A stretch of 64,000 nt of DNA from Bacillota bacterium (GCA_023454175.1 JAEXRW010000030.1:1-64000); one strand, 5' to 3'. Shown: positions 17,179 through 25,993, counted from the stretch's first letter. Numbers and translations are program-made. The notes: generated from the sequence alone by a model not told the origin.

Positions 17179-18666
17179 ATGACCAGCGAAAATCAAACAA
17201 AAATTCCTGCCAAAGGCGGACGCCGCGGCGTGCTGAAAACACTGATCGATCTCGTTTTTATTGTCTTTTGCGGCGGGATTTCGATGTTTTATCTCTATAT
17301 CGGCAATCTCAAGGAACTGCAGTTTGTCGAGATCGTCCCCATGCTGCTGATCTTTTCCGGGTTGGGCTGGATAATCTATCTCATCCTCCGGTTTACGCTC
17401 AAGACCCCGCGGAAAGGCGCCCTGCTCTCGGGCATCGCCATGGCCATCCTAACAAACGCCGGCATGCTGACTGGGGCGCTCGGATATATCGTGATCCTGA
17501 TCATCAGCGTCTTGCTGATCGCGGCCATCCTTTTCGTTTTCATCCGGTTCGTCAAGGAGAGTATCGCGGGGAAGATCGAATTCATCTTAGCCGGCGTACT
17601 GGCCGCGCTCATCCTTTTCAACGTGGCGATCTCGATCCCCCAATACATCGAAAACAAGCGCTTATCGGATGAAGCGACAGCCAAAGCCGCTTCGCTGGAA
17701 AAGATAACAGTACCCGCAAAATATGCAAACGGGGACGCCAAAAAACCCAACTTCTATATCTTCGTTTTTGACGAACTCGCCGGAACGCAGTGCATGAAAG
17801 AGGTTTTCAACTACGACAACACCGGGTTTTACAACGACATGCGTAAACTCGGCTTCACCGTTTCCGACGACTGCACCAACTACAAGCAATTCACGATGGA
17901 AGCCCTTTCGGGACTTTTTCATATGGATTATGTATTTGACTACGACACGGACGGCCAACTGGCCTGCCGGGAGCAGTTCAAGAATGCGCGATTTTTCAGC
18001 CTGATGAAAGAGATGGGCTATAACCTGTACGAAACGGAATCCGCCGGCGAAGTCAATTTCCAGCCCCGCATCGATTACGGGCTGAATCCTGAATACAGCA
18101 GCACCGAAGACGGCTATTCCACGCTGGACGTGATCCTCGGACGGTCCCTTTTTGCGCCCCTGGTCAATGCAATGAAGATCATCCCGGCCGACGGCGACTT
18201 TTACGAAAAAATCCTGACCTATTATACTTTGCCCGAAAGCTATTCGTATCAGAACGCCATGACATTCACCTATCTCTGCAACCCGCATGCACCGTTCCTC
18301 TTCGATGCCAACGGAAACCGTGTGGACGATGCCAACCGCATGAACTGGTCGGATCAGAAGTATTTTCTGGGGCAGTATGAATATACGTGCGGGCGCATCG
18401 TGAAGACCATGGACAGCATCATCAAAAACGACCCGGATGCGATCATCATCGTACTCTCGGACCATGGCGTCAAGCCCAACAAATACCTCTGGAACGGGCC
18501 TGCCACCAACTACGAACAGTCCACCGACACGTTTTTCGCAGTGTATACAGGCGGAAGGGACGACCTGGGGGACATCACAGGCCTTTGCGGAGCGAACGTC
18601 CTGCGGACCATCCTGAACAAAGAATACGGGTTCCAGCTGGATATGACGGGCCCGCCCGCAAACTGA
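17179..18666 (+). CDS. Membrane phosphotransferase-like enzyme, alkaline phosphatase superfamily (fourth, divergent)
   Basis: 495 residues. About five membrane helices in residues ~15-165 lead to an extracytoplasmic catalytic domain with FVFDELAG, a probable Thr nucleophile in NYKQFTME, CNPHAPF and LSDHG. It is clearly related to, but much more diverged than, the three tandem copies upstream, and the Pro/Thr-rich linker is short. The longest frame starts 60 bases earlier, but the GGCGGAGG site at 17167-17174 fits the ATG at 17179. Being last in the phosphonate operon, it is the best candidate for the dedicated transferase acting on the phosphonate polymer, which is inference. Confidence 0.8.
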   Translation: MTSENQTKIPAKGGRRGVLKTLIDLVFIVFCGGISMFYLYIGNLKELQFVEIVPMLLIFSGLGWIIYLILRFTLKTPRKGALLSGIAMAILTNAGMLTGALGYIVILIISVLLIAAILFVFIRFVKESIAGKIEFILAGVLAALILFNVAISIPQYIENKRLSDEATAKAASLEKITVPAKYANGDAKKPNFYIFVFDELAGTQCMKEVFNYDNTGFYNDMRKLGFTVSDDCTNYKQFTMEALSGLFHMDYVFDYDTDGQLACREQFKNARFFSLMKEMGYNLYETESAGEVNFQPRIDYGLNPEYSSTEDGYSTLDVILGRSLFAPLVNAMKIIPADGDFYEKILTYYTLPESYSYQNAMTFTYLCNPHAPFLFDANGNRVDDANRMNWSDQKYFLGQYEYTCGRIVKTMDSIIKNDPDAIIIVLSDHGVKPNKYLWNGPATNYEQSTDTFFAVYTGGRDDLGDITGLCGANVLRTILNKEYGFQLDMTGPPAN

Positions 18667-18740
18667 TTAAAGATGCAGTGACTGACTCAGATACCCTTTC
18701 CCGCTTGCCTGCCATACAATAAAAACAACATGCTGCAGAT

Positions 18741-18788
18741 ATTGCCAGTTACCAGGATGCCCTTGGAGCATCCGGTAGCTGGCAATTT
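18741..18788 (+). terminator. Long hairpin, probable terminator of the phosphonate operon
   Basis: Left arm 18741-18760 pairs with right arm 18768-18786 except for one bulged A and one G-U pair, with a 7-base loop (CCTTGGA). It is followed by only a short T-run, so termination may be partial. Confidence 0.6.
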
Positions 18789-18985
18789 TCAAATACCGGA
18801 TTTGAGCAGCACTTACCGGGTCATGATGGCAGGCAGACGGTATATCAATAGCATTGCAGGGCAGTTGTTTGGCTTTAGAGGTCAAAGATGCAACTTTCCC
18901 CGGCCAAAAGGTGTCTCCGACTGCATAAAACAATGCTCATACTTTAAAATAGTAGATTGATATTGTTGCAATACCATAACATATA

Positions 18986-19020
18986 TGCAATAATGTGCGG
19001 GACAATATGGAATTATTGCA
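18986..19020. promoter_or_regulatory. Perfect inverted repeat, possible operator
   Basis: TGCAATAAT (18986-18994) and ATTATTGCA (19012-19020) are exact reverse complements separated by 17 bases; a related TTGCAATA occurs about 20 bases upstream. It lies about 140 bases before the ABC transporter start. Binding protein unknown. Confidence 0.4.
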
Positions 19021-19157
19021 CAATCAGAAGTGTATGGATACTCTTCATATACAGGCTACCGGTTGAAAGATATATTTCAAAACAGCGGAACTTTTATCGT
19101 TATCAATCGTCTTACTAAAAATAAACGCGCATTTCAAATGTGGGGAAGGAGCCGCCA

Positions 19158-20084
19158 TTGGAACTACTAAAAATCGAAGGCTTGAAGAAGGTCATCAAAA
19201 AGAAAAATATCCTGGACGGTATTTCTCTGACTGTGAATTCGGGAGAGATCGTGGGGTTTCTGGGGCCGAACGGTGCAGGGAAGACGACCACCATCAAGAT
19301 GATCATGGGACTTTTCAAAATCACAGCAGGCAAGATAACCGTCTGCGGCCATGACGTGACCACGGACTTTGAAAACGCGATGCAGAACCTGGGCGGGATC
19401 GTGGAAAGCCCCGACCTGTACAAAAGGCTGACCGGAAGGCAAAACCTGGAGTATTTCGCGTCGATGTACAAGGATGTAAACAAGAAGAACATTGATGAAG
19501 TCATCGGGCTGGTGAAAATGTCCGAGCGCATCAACGACAAAGTAAAAACCTATTCCCTCGGCATGTGCCAGCGCGTGGGCATCGCGCAGGCGCTCCTCCA
19601 TAACCCGCGTTTACTGGTACTGGACGAACCCACCAACGGCCTGGACCCCATCGGCATCAAGGAATTGCGGGACCTGCTCAAACTGCTGGCTAAAGAAGCT
19701 GACGTGGGCGTTTTCGTCTCCAGCCACCTGCTCGCCGAGATGGAACTGATGTGCGACCGGATATACATCATCGACAACGGCGTGATGATCGGGGAAAAGA
19801 CGATGGAGCAGGTGAAAGTGGCCGACGACGATGAATCCATCTACAAATATACATTTGCAACCAGCGACAATGATGCGACGCTGAAATACTTCAAGGAACT
19901 GGGCACGAACTGCAGCGCCGAAAACGACGGCGTCATGCTGATCATGAAACGCAGCGAGATACCCGGCATCGTTCGTGAACTGGTGAAAAGGATGGTCGAC
20001 ATCTACGCCGTGAACCAGGCGCAAAGGACCCTGGAACAGGATTTCATCTCCATGACAACGGGGACCAAGACGCAGATCCGTTAA
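19158..20084 (+). CDS. ABC transporter ATP-binding protein (BcrA-like)
   Basis: 308 residues with Walker A GPNGAGKT at 36-43, a degenerate signature YSLGMCQR typical of drug/peptide exporters of the BcrA type, Walker B LLVLDEPTNGLDP and the SSHLLAE switch-His region. A GTG at 19140 is in frame, but AAGGAG at 19146-19151 is placed six bases before a TTG at 19158, which I take as start. It forms an operon with the permease (32-base gap) and the PASTA protein. Likely function is energising export or removal of a wall-active peptide or lipid; substrate unknown. Confidence 0.9.
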   Translation: MELLKIEGLKKVIKKKNILDGISLTVNSGEIVGFLGPNGAGKTTTIKMIMGLFKITAGKITVCGHDVTTDFENAMQNLGGIVESPDLYKRLTGRQNLEYFASMYKDVNKKNIDEVIGLVKMSERINDKVKTYSLGMCQRVGIAQALLHNPRLLVLDEPTNGLDPIGIKELRDLLKLLAKEADVGVFVSSHLLAEMELMCDRIYIIDNGVMIGEKTMEQVKVADDDESIYKYTFATSDNDATLKYFKELGTNCSAENDGVMLIMKRSEIPGIVRELVKRMVDIYAVNQAQRTLEQDFISMTTGTKTQIR

Positions 20085-20116
20085 ACTAATAATTCTGCTA
20101 TAAGGAGAAGGATATA

Positions 20117-21916
20117 ATGAGTAAAATATTCAGCCAGATCGGCATAGAGATGAAAAACATCCTGCGGCATAAATTCCTGCTGGTCATCGCCATCATTGCG
20201 CTAGCTGCCGCATTACTGGCCCCGGCGTTGGGTATGCTTATATCGCTATTTAATATCAACGATGGCGGCTACCCGATCCCAGGCCCCATCATCTACGAAA
20301 AGCGGGCGGCCATGAGTGCCGTGTACGACGGAAAAGGCGGGGGAGAGAGCATCACCGTAGACGGGGTGATCATCACCCCGGAGAACCCTTTCTACTGGCA
20401 AATCAAATCCGCCGATGACCAGAAGAACAATTTCAAATCGATGCAGGGGCAATTTGCCAACCCTGAGACATTGAACCTGCTTTTGGATATGGTCGATACT
20501 GAGACCGCCTTTTATGTCAAGTGCGCCAAAAGCGTACCTAAATTCGGAGACTACAGGGCAGATTTCGCATGGGTGGGTGTACAAAAGCTGTATGACAAAT
20601 TTTTTCTGGAACATACAGACGCCAAGGAAGAAGCCCTGCTGGAAATGCTGAACTACGGGAAAGGTTTTATCGACCCGGAGACATTCAAAAAGAGATACCT
20701 GCAGATCACCCCTGAAGAGAGGCTCGCGGCGCTGGATAAAGCCGATGACTTCCTGGGCAAAGTCTACCAGGTGATCGAAAACAATGACTTCCCGCTATAC
20801 GTGGAGGTCAGCGTGCAGCAGCAAAACGACCAGATCGCGGACCTGAATGCCCAGATCGCCATCCAGGAGAAGGCGATCACGGAAAACCCTTCCCAGGAAG
20901 AAAACCTGAACCAAATAATCGAAAACCTGAAGAGCCAGATCAAAGTGATCGAAACCGTGAATATCCCGATGCTGCAGTACAGGCTCGAAAAAAACATCAT
21001 CCCGGGTGACGGCTCCTGGCAGAACAATGCCATCAACGATGTTACAAACGCCAGGAACGAACTGGTCTACAATGTGATCGTGAGCGAGGATAAATTCAAA
21101 AACGACCAGGGTCTGATCCAGCAGTACAAGACCTATCCGGCTTATGTAAAATACATGCAGGGAAGGATAAACGACCTGAACGATACCATCCTCATCGCCC
21201 AGAAATCGCTGGATGCAAGCCAGCCGGATATGAAATATGTCAATAATGGCGCAAGGAACAAATCCGTGCAGTTCCTGGATTACTCTATCGCCATCGCCAT
21301 CTTTGCAGTGCTCGTGGGCGGATGGATACTGGCCAGCGAATTCCAGCAGGGCACCATACGGCTTTTGATGATACGGCCCAAAACACGCATCAAGATCCTG
21401 ATGTCCAAGTTTGCAGCAGCGCTGCTGATCTGCCTGGCGATGTATACGGCAGGCAGCCTTTTAAACCTGCTCGCCAACGGGATATTCTATGGCTTTACAG
21501 ACTTCGGCTATCCGAATTATACTGTATCGGGCGGGATCAATTTCTTTGCCTACTACATCCCGAAACTTTTCGCCTGTATGGTGCCCATCGTCTTTGCTTT
21601 CACGGTGGCCTTCATGCTTTCGGTGGTATCCAAGAACATCGCAGTATCCATCTCGGTACCCATCGCATGCTTCGTGCTGTGTACCATCGCGATGAACTTC
21701 CTCCCGGCCAGGGGACTGCAGGAGTGGCTGGCCTATACGCCACTGCCGTATGTACAGCTGTCTTCGTTTTTCATCCAATTTTCGCCGGTGCGGCAGCTGC
21801 TGGAAAGAGGTTTCCCGGCGACACTGACTATTGGGATCATCATGCTTATGCTTCTTTCCGCGGTGTGGACGGCAATATCCATCGTGGTTTTCAAAAAGAG
21901 GGATATAACGAATTAG
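20117..21916 (+). CDS. ABC-2-type permease with large extracytoplasmic loop
   Basis: 599 residues. One membrane helix near residues 17-45 is followed by a ~330-residue hydrophilic, probably extracytoplasmic region containing a coiled-coil stretch (residues ~230-300, rich in QIADLN/IENLKSQI). Five or more helices then fill residues ~380-595. This layout resembles bacitracin/lantibiotic-type ABC-2 permeases, but the outer domain is unusually long. AAGGAGAAGG precedes the ATG. It pairs with the upstream ATPase and is followed by the PASTA protein only 12 bases later. Confidence 0.85.
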   Translation: MSKIFSQIGIEMKNILRHKFLLVIAIIALAAALLAPALGMLISLFNINDGGYPIPGPIIYEKRAAMSAVYDGKGGGESITVDGVIITPENPFYWQIKSADDQKNNFKSMQGQFANPETLNLLLDMVDTETAFYVKCAKSVPKFGDYRADFAWVGVQKLYDKFFLEHTDAKEEALLEMLNYGKGFIDPETFKKRYLQITPEERLAALDKADDFLGKVYQVIENNDFPLYVEVSVQQQNDQIADLNAQIAIQEKAITENPSQEENLNQIIENLKSQIKVIETVNIPMLQYRLEKNIIPGDGSWQNNAINDVTNARNELVYNVIVSEDKFKNDQGLIQQYKTYPAYVKYMQGRINDLNDTILIAQKSLDASQPDMKYVNNGARNKSVQFLDYSIAIAIFAVLVGGWILASEFQQGTIRLLMIRPKTRIKILMSKFAAALLICLAMYTAGSLLNLLANGIFYGFTDFGYPNYTVSGGINFFAYYIPKLFACMVPIVFAFTVAFMLSVVSKNIAVSISVPIACFVLCTIAMNFLPARGLQEWLAYTPLPYVQLSSFFIQFSPVRQLLERGFPATLTIGIIMLMLLSAVWTAISIVVFKKRDITN

Positions 21917-21928
21917 CGGGGTTTTAAA

Positions 21929-23428
21929 ATGGACAACAACAGTAATTTCCTGGACTCCTATAAAAAAAAGCTGGCAGGAGATGAAACGCCTCCCGAAACG
22001 GGAATCGAAGCGGCTGAAGAACATAACCCCCTGCGGTACGAGGAAAAGAGCGGATTTGTAAAACCGCAGGTCAGGGAACCGGGCACGAAGGCAACTGCCC
22101 CGAAACGGCCGAAATTCCTGATCCCGATCATCATCGCAGGCGTGGTGGTGCTGGCTGTGATCGTGTGGCTCATCGTCAGTTTCACCGGCGGGACCGAAGT
22201 GATCGATTTCACCAACTGGACCTTAAACGACGCCCAACTGTGGGCGAGGGACCATAAAGTGATATTGCAGGTGAAGGAGGAATACAACGACCAGGTGGAT
22301 GAAGGGAAAATCATCTCCCAGAACATCGCCAAGGGGACGAAAGTGGAGGCGAACAGTTTCATCCAGCTGAGCGTATCATTGGGGCACGACCTCACCGTTT
22401 CACTGCCCCTGCCTGACCTCATGTCCATGACAAAAGACGAGGTGGAGGCCTGGGCCGCTAAGAATTTCATGGCAAAAGTGCGCATCACCGCGGAATTCAG
22501 TGAAAAGGTGCCGACCGGCAACGTAATCAGTTTCCAGATCAACGACACCACCGTGGTGGACAAGGTAACGCGCAACACGCCTATTTATGTGATCGTATCC
22601 AAGGGCAAGGAGGACGATTCGGCGGTGCAGGTCACCGTGCCGAATTTCAAGGAAAAGACCCTGGCGGAATGCTATGCCTTCGCCAATGAGAACGGCATCG
22701 TTCTGACCGTAAAGGACCAGTACGACGATTATGCGCCAAAGGGATCGATCATCTCCCAAAGCGTGAAAAAGGATGAAAAAATCAGCAAGGGCGACGCGGT
22801 CATTCTGGTGGTCTCCAAGGGCAAAATGATCACCGTACCGAGTTTCTCAGGCCTTTCCAAGGAAAGGGCGGCCGCGACCGCCACGAGCCTGGGAATCACT
22901 GCGGCGGTGGTGGAGAAGTACTCCAGCGCATCCGTCGGCGCTTTCATCTCCCAAAGCATCGAAGCAGGAACCGTCTATGAAGAAGGGGAGATCCTGGAAC
23001 TGCGCTACTCCCTGGGCAACAAGTTCGTGGTGCCATCCTTCCTGGGACTGACACGGGATGCCATCGAGAACTGGGCCAAGGAATACAACGACAAAGGCGC
23101 AAAGATCAGCATCATACCCAAGTATACCCAGAGCAGTGAAAAGAAGGGCAATATCATCTACCAGGACAAAGTCAATACGGTGGTAAACGGCATCAAGTTT
23201 TCAGTCACCGTCGCCATATCTTCCGGGAAAGTGGTCAATGTCCAAGATTTCAAAGGCATGACGCGGAATGAAGCCTTGGCGGCATGCGAAACCCTCGGCC
23301 TCGTCCCGATATTTGAAAGCAAGGTAAGTCCCACCCCCGTACCGTCCAACCAGGTGTGGGCCCAGAGCGAACCTGAAGGGAAAGAGCTTTCTGAAGGGGA
23401 TGCGATCACACTCTGGTATAATCCTTAG
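21929..23428 (+). CDS. Membrane-anchored protein with six PASTA domains, no kinase
   Basis: 499 residues: an N-terminal cytosolic tail of ~60, one membrane helix at 63-85, then about six PASTA-type repeats of ~65 residues (for example VTVPNF...SQSV...VVSKGK and ITVPSF...SQSI). PASTA domains bind peptidoglycan fragments or beta-lactams, usually on PrkC-type kinases or PBPs, but no kinase or transpeptidase domain is present. Encoded directly after an ABC exporter, it could be an envelope sensor or an anchor holding the exporter at the wall; this is inference. A strong terminator follows. Confidence 0.85.
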   Translation: MDNNSNFLDSYKKKLAGDETPPETGIEAAEEHNPLRYEEKSGFVKPQVREPGTKATAPKRPKFLIPIIIAGVVVLAVIVWLIVSFTGGTEVIDFTNWTLNDAQLWARDHKVILQVKEEYNDQVDEGKIISQNIAKGTKVEANSFIQLSVSLGHDLTVSLPLPDLMSMTKDEVEAWAAKNFMAKVRITAEFSEKVPTGNVISFQINDTTVVDKVTRNTPIYVIVSKGKEDDSAVQVTVPNFKEKTLAECYAFANENGIVLTVKDQYDDYAPKGSIISQSVKKDEKISKGDAVILVVSKGKMITVPSFSGLSKERAAATATSLGITAAVVEKYSSASVGAFISQSIEAGTVYEEGEILELRYSLGNKFVVPSFLGLTRDAIENWAKEYNDKGAKISIIPKYTQSSEKKGNIIYQDKVNTVVNGIKFSVTVAISSGKVVNVQDFKGMTRNEALAACETLGLVPIFESKVSPTPVPSNQVWAQSEPEGKELSEGDAITLWYNP

Positions 23429-23486
23429 AACGATGCCAGGAGCATCCCTCGTAATAGGTTCCAACAATTTATAACGCTTTGATAGG

Positions 23487-23527
23487 GCCCTTCCTTGTTT
23501 CACTTAAAGAAACAGGGAAGGGCTTTT
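23487..23527 (+). terminator. Intrinsic terminator after PASTA gene
   Basis: A 15-bp near-perfect stem: GCCCTTCCTTGTTTC (23487-23501) and GAAACAGGGAAGGGC (23509-23523), followed by TTTT. Confidence 0.9.
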
Positions 23528-23585
23528 AAATCGTGCAACAATGACCCGGAGACCGATGACCGATGCTGCGTATTGCACGGACAAA

Positions 23586-23790
23586 GGTTCTATGCTATGA
23601 TTGTTTCCAGCAGAATATCATCCTGACGGTCCCAGCAAAGGGATAAAAGGGAAAGCGGTGCGATACCGCTGCAGCCCCCGCTACTGTAAGGCGGAGCGTG
23701 ATGCCAGGAAAGCCACTGGGAAAAGACCGGGAAGGCGGCACATGCGATGAAACCAAGCCAGGAGACCTGCCGTTCAGGAACAACGCGCAC
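23586..23790 (+). promoter_or_regulatory. Cobalamin (B12) riboswitch
   Basis: All core blocks are present in order: AAAGGGAAAGCGGTGC, the CTGCAGCCCCCGCTACTGT block, GATGCCAGGAAGCCACTGGG with the family's GCCA(C)TG, ACCGGGAAGGC, and the B12 box GCCAGGAGACCTGCC at about 23757-23772. A terminator (23853-23882) follows and then the btuC-like gene, so control is probably by premature termination when adenosylcobalamin is bound. Confidence 0.95.
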
Positions 23791-23852
23791 AATTCGCGGT
23801 TAATGATTTTCTTCGGAGGGAAGAAACAATTCTGGCATACTGAATGCCGAAC

Positions 23853-23882
23853 CCCTTTGAATGAAAAGGGGTTTATTTTTTT
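23853..23882 (+). terminator. Riboswitch expression-platform terminator
   Basis: CCCCTTT (23853-23859), loop GAATGA, AAAGGGG (23866-23872), then a T-rich run. It lies between the B12 aptamer and the transporter genes. Confidence 0.85.
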
Positions 23883-23904
23883 GACAGGTCACGGTGAAAC
23901 CAGC

Positions 23905-24930
23905 ATGGACAATAAAAGGAAAATCGCAAAAAGAATCATACTGCTTGCAGCGCTCATCGTTCTGGGATTTTGCGGGCTGCTCTTTGCACTGAGCGTGGGC
24001 AGCTCGGGCCTGGGATTGGGGGACTTTTTCCGGCTGCTTTTCTCGGGCGCGGATACCCCCGAGACGGCCATCCTTTACAGCATGCGCCTGCCGCGTGCGC
24101 TGCTGGCCTATCTGGTAGGGGCAGGGCTTTCGGTGAGCGGCGTGTGCCTGCAGGCCCTCTTCAAAAACCCCATGGCCGACCCGCACATCCTGGGGGTGAG
24201 CTCGGGCGCCGGCCTGGGCGCGGCCCTCTTCATCATCCTGGGGGGCGCAGGCATGGCAGCATCGGGTGGTCTGCTCGCACTAAGCGCCTTTGCGGGCGGA
24301 TTACTGGGTGTGTACGTAGTTTATGCGGTCTCGGGCGCAGGCAGGCGGGGAACCAGCGTGGTGGCCCTGCTGCTTTCCGGCATCGCCATCTCGTCCTTTC
24401 TCACCGCACTGATATCACTGCTCATGGTGCTGAACCGCAATAAAATGGATATGGTTATGCTATGGACCATGGGCAGCTTTTCCACGGCGGGATGGAGCCA
24501 GGTCCTTTGGTCCGCCGTGCCCATCGTCCTGGCGAGCCTGGGATGCGCCATCTTTTCCCGGGATCTGAATATCATGCTGCTGGGCGAGGAAGAGGCGAGA
24601 CAGCTGGGCGTGAACCTGCGCAATACACGCAGGATCCTGATGGTGCTCACCACGCTCATAACAGCCTCCGCGGTTTCGGTCAGCGGCATCATAGGTTTTG
24701 TAGGCCTGATGATCCCGCATATCATGCGGCTGATGATCGGACCGGACCACAAATGGCTGATCCCGTCGGCATTTTTCGGCGGGGGGCTATTCCTGGTGGT
24801 GGTGGATACCGTATCAAGAACCATCGCCAGCCCGCTGGAACTCCCCATCGGGATCATCACAGGGATACTGGGCGTACCCTTTTTCCTGTACCTACTGACA
24901 AAAAACCGCAGGAAGGGGAGAACGGTATGA
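23905..24930 (+). CDS. btuC: Vitamin B12 ABC transporter permease (BtuC/FecCD family)
   Basis: 341 residues, highly hydrophobic with about nine to ten membrane helices. Family stretches such as RLPRALLAYLVGAGLSVSG near the N-terminus, NPMADPHILGVSSGAGLGA, and the C-terminal ISGIIGFVGLMIPHIMR coupling region are clear. The family imports cobalamin, haem or siderophores; the cobalamin riboswitch upstream argues for B12. A longer frame extends back through the riboswitch, but only the ATG at 23905 lies downstream of the terminator. Its stop overlaps the ATPase start by four bases. No substrate-binding lipoprotein (btuF) is adjacent. Confidence 0.92.
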   Translation: MDNKRKIAKRIILLAALIVLGFCGLLFALSVGSSGLGLGDFFRLLFSGADTPETAILYSMRLPRALLAYLVGAGLSVSGVCLQALFKNPMADPHILGVSSGAGLGAALFIILGGAGMAASGGLLALSAFAGGLLGVYVVYAVSGAGRRGTSVVALLLSGIAISSFLTALISLLMVLNRNKMDMVMLWTMGSFSTAGWSQVLWSAVPIVLASLGCAIFSRDLNIMLLGEEEARQLGVNLRNTRRILMVLTTLITASAVSVSGIIGFVGLMIPHIMRLMIGPDHKWLIPSAFFGGGLFLVVVDTVSRTIASPLELPIGIITGILGVPFFLYLLTKNRRKGRTV

Positions 24931-25712
24931 GCAGGATGGAAGTGGAGGACGTCTATTTCGATTACGGCAACGGATACGTACTGAACGGTGTATCACTGGA
25001 CATGGCGGAAGGGGCCTTCAACGCCATTATCGGGCCAAACGGCAGCGGGAAGACGACGCTGCTGCGGCTCATCACAGGCTATTACCGCCCGCAAAAAGGC
25101 CGGGTACTGCTGGGAGGCAGGGATGTGTGCAATTACCCTGCAAAAGAGCTGGCAAAGCTGATGGCGCTGATCCCGCAGCAATCCTACATGGGATACGACT
25201 TCACGGTGCGCGACGTGGTGCTCATGGGGAGGAACCCACACATCCCGCGCTGGCAGCAGGTGCAGAAAGAAGACATGGACGTGGCGGATGAGGCGATGCG
25301 CCGCACCGACGTCTATGAACTCCGGGACCGTTCGGTGCTGGGCCTTTCAGGCGGGGAATGGCAGCGCCTGGTCATCGCGCGCGCACTCACCCAGCAATCC
25401 CCCATCCTGATCCTGGACGAACCGGTGGCCCACCTGGACATCAAGCACCAGGCGAACATCATGCACCTGGTGCGGGAACTGATGCAGGAGAAAGGCATCA
25501 CCGTCATCTGCGTGCTGCACGAACTGAACATGGCCATGCGGTTTGCCGACAAACTCGCAGTTTTGAAAAAGGGACGGCTGGCCGCATACGGCCCCCCTCA
25601 AGCCGTGTTGAGCCGGGAAAAAATCCGGGAAGTGTATGAAACGGACATCCAGATAGCCGATATCGGGGGCTGCCGGTATATCGTGCCCGACTGGAATACG
25701 GAAATACGATAA
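24927..25712 (+). CDS. btuD: Vitamin B12 ABC transporter ATP-binding protein
   Basis: 261 residues with Walker A GPNGSGKT at 36-43, the Q-loop (PQQSYMGYDFTVRDVV), signature LSGGEWQR, Walker B ILILDEPVAHLD and the H-loop near VLHELNMAMRF. These are typical of the FepC/BtuD import ATPases. The start at 24927 is preceded by GGAAGGGGAG and overlaps the btuC stop (ATGA), giving coupled translation. It is under the same B12 riboswitch. No terminator was found directly behind it. Confidence 0.92.
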   Translation: MSRMEVEDVYFDYGNGYVLNGVSLDMAEGAFNAIIGPNGSGKTTLLRLITGYYRPQKGRVLLGGRDVCNYPAKELAKLMALIPQQSYMGYDFTVRDVVLMGRNPHIPRWQQVQKEDMDVADEAMRRTDVYELRDRSVLGLSGGEWQRLVIARALTQQSPILILDEPVAHLDIKHQANIMHLVRELMQEKGITVICVLHELNMAMRFADKLAVLKKGRLAAYGPPQAVLSREKIREVYETDIQIADIGGCRYIVPDWNTEIR

Positions 25713-25760
25713 TCAGAAGGCGCCATCCCCAATAGATTTGGTTATATATAGAAAAAACTA

Positions 25761-25789
25761 TTGATAAATGTGATAAAATACGATATTTA
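25761..25789 (+). promoter_or_regulatory. Candidate promoter of the first c-di-GMP leader
   Basis: TTGATA at 25761-25766 and TATTTA at 25784-25789 with a 17-base spacer, about 45 bases upstream of the riboswitch. Confidence 0.5.
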
Positions 25790-25829
25790 TGTAGTAGATA
25801 ACACAAAAGTGTGACCGGACAAGCAGTAT

Positions 25830-25932
25830 ACCGTTGAAAAAGGCAAGGATGCGCCGAAAGGACTTCCACGCAAAGCCACGGGCCTAACCTGCAAAACATG
25901 CAGCATGGCAGCCGGGCCGCCAATGGGACACA
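25830..25932 (+). promoter_or_regulatory. Cyclic di-GMP-I (GEMM) riboswitch
   Basis: The sequence contains the GEMM core: GGCAAGGATGCGCCGAAAGG, then CACGCAAAGCCACGGGCCTAA, and after a variable P3 hairpin ATGGCAGCCGGGCCGCC, where the tetraloop/receptor and the GCCGGGC P3 side are conserved. It ends about 60 bases before the NlpC/P60 gene at 25994. The decision structure is not obvious; a hairpin around 25933-25970 might serve. A second copy of the same RNA lies at 30205. Confidence 0.9.
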
Positions 25933-25993
25933 AGGCAGCGGTCTTTTTGAAGATGACAAGCCGCGTGTTCCTTCCCTGAAAGGAGTATGGGAC

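Larger units (their letters stand above)
18667..19157 (+). other. Intergenic region: terminator-like hairpin and inverted repeat
   Basis: 491 bases separating the phosphonate operon from the ABC transporter operon. It contains a long hairpin (18741-18788) and an inverted repeat (18986-19020). No gene was found on either strand. Confidence 0.55.

Noticed and set aside
18730..18960. 76-codon open frame behind the phosphonate operon
   Set aside because: It begins at the terminator-like hairpin, lacks a ribosome site and has no recognisable domain.
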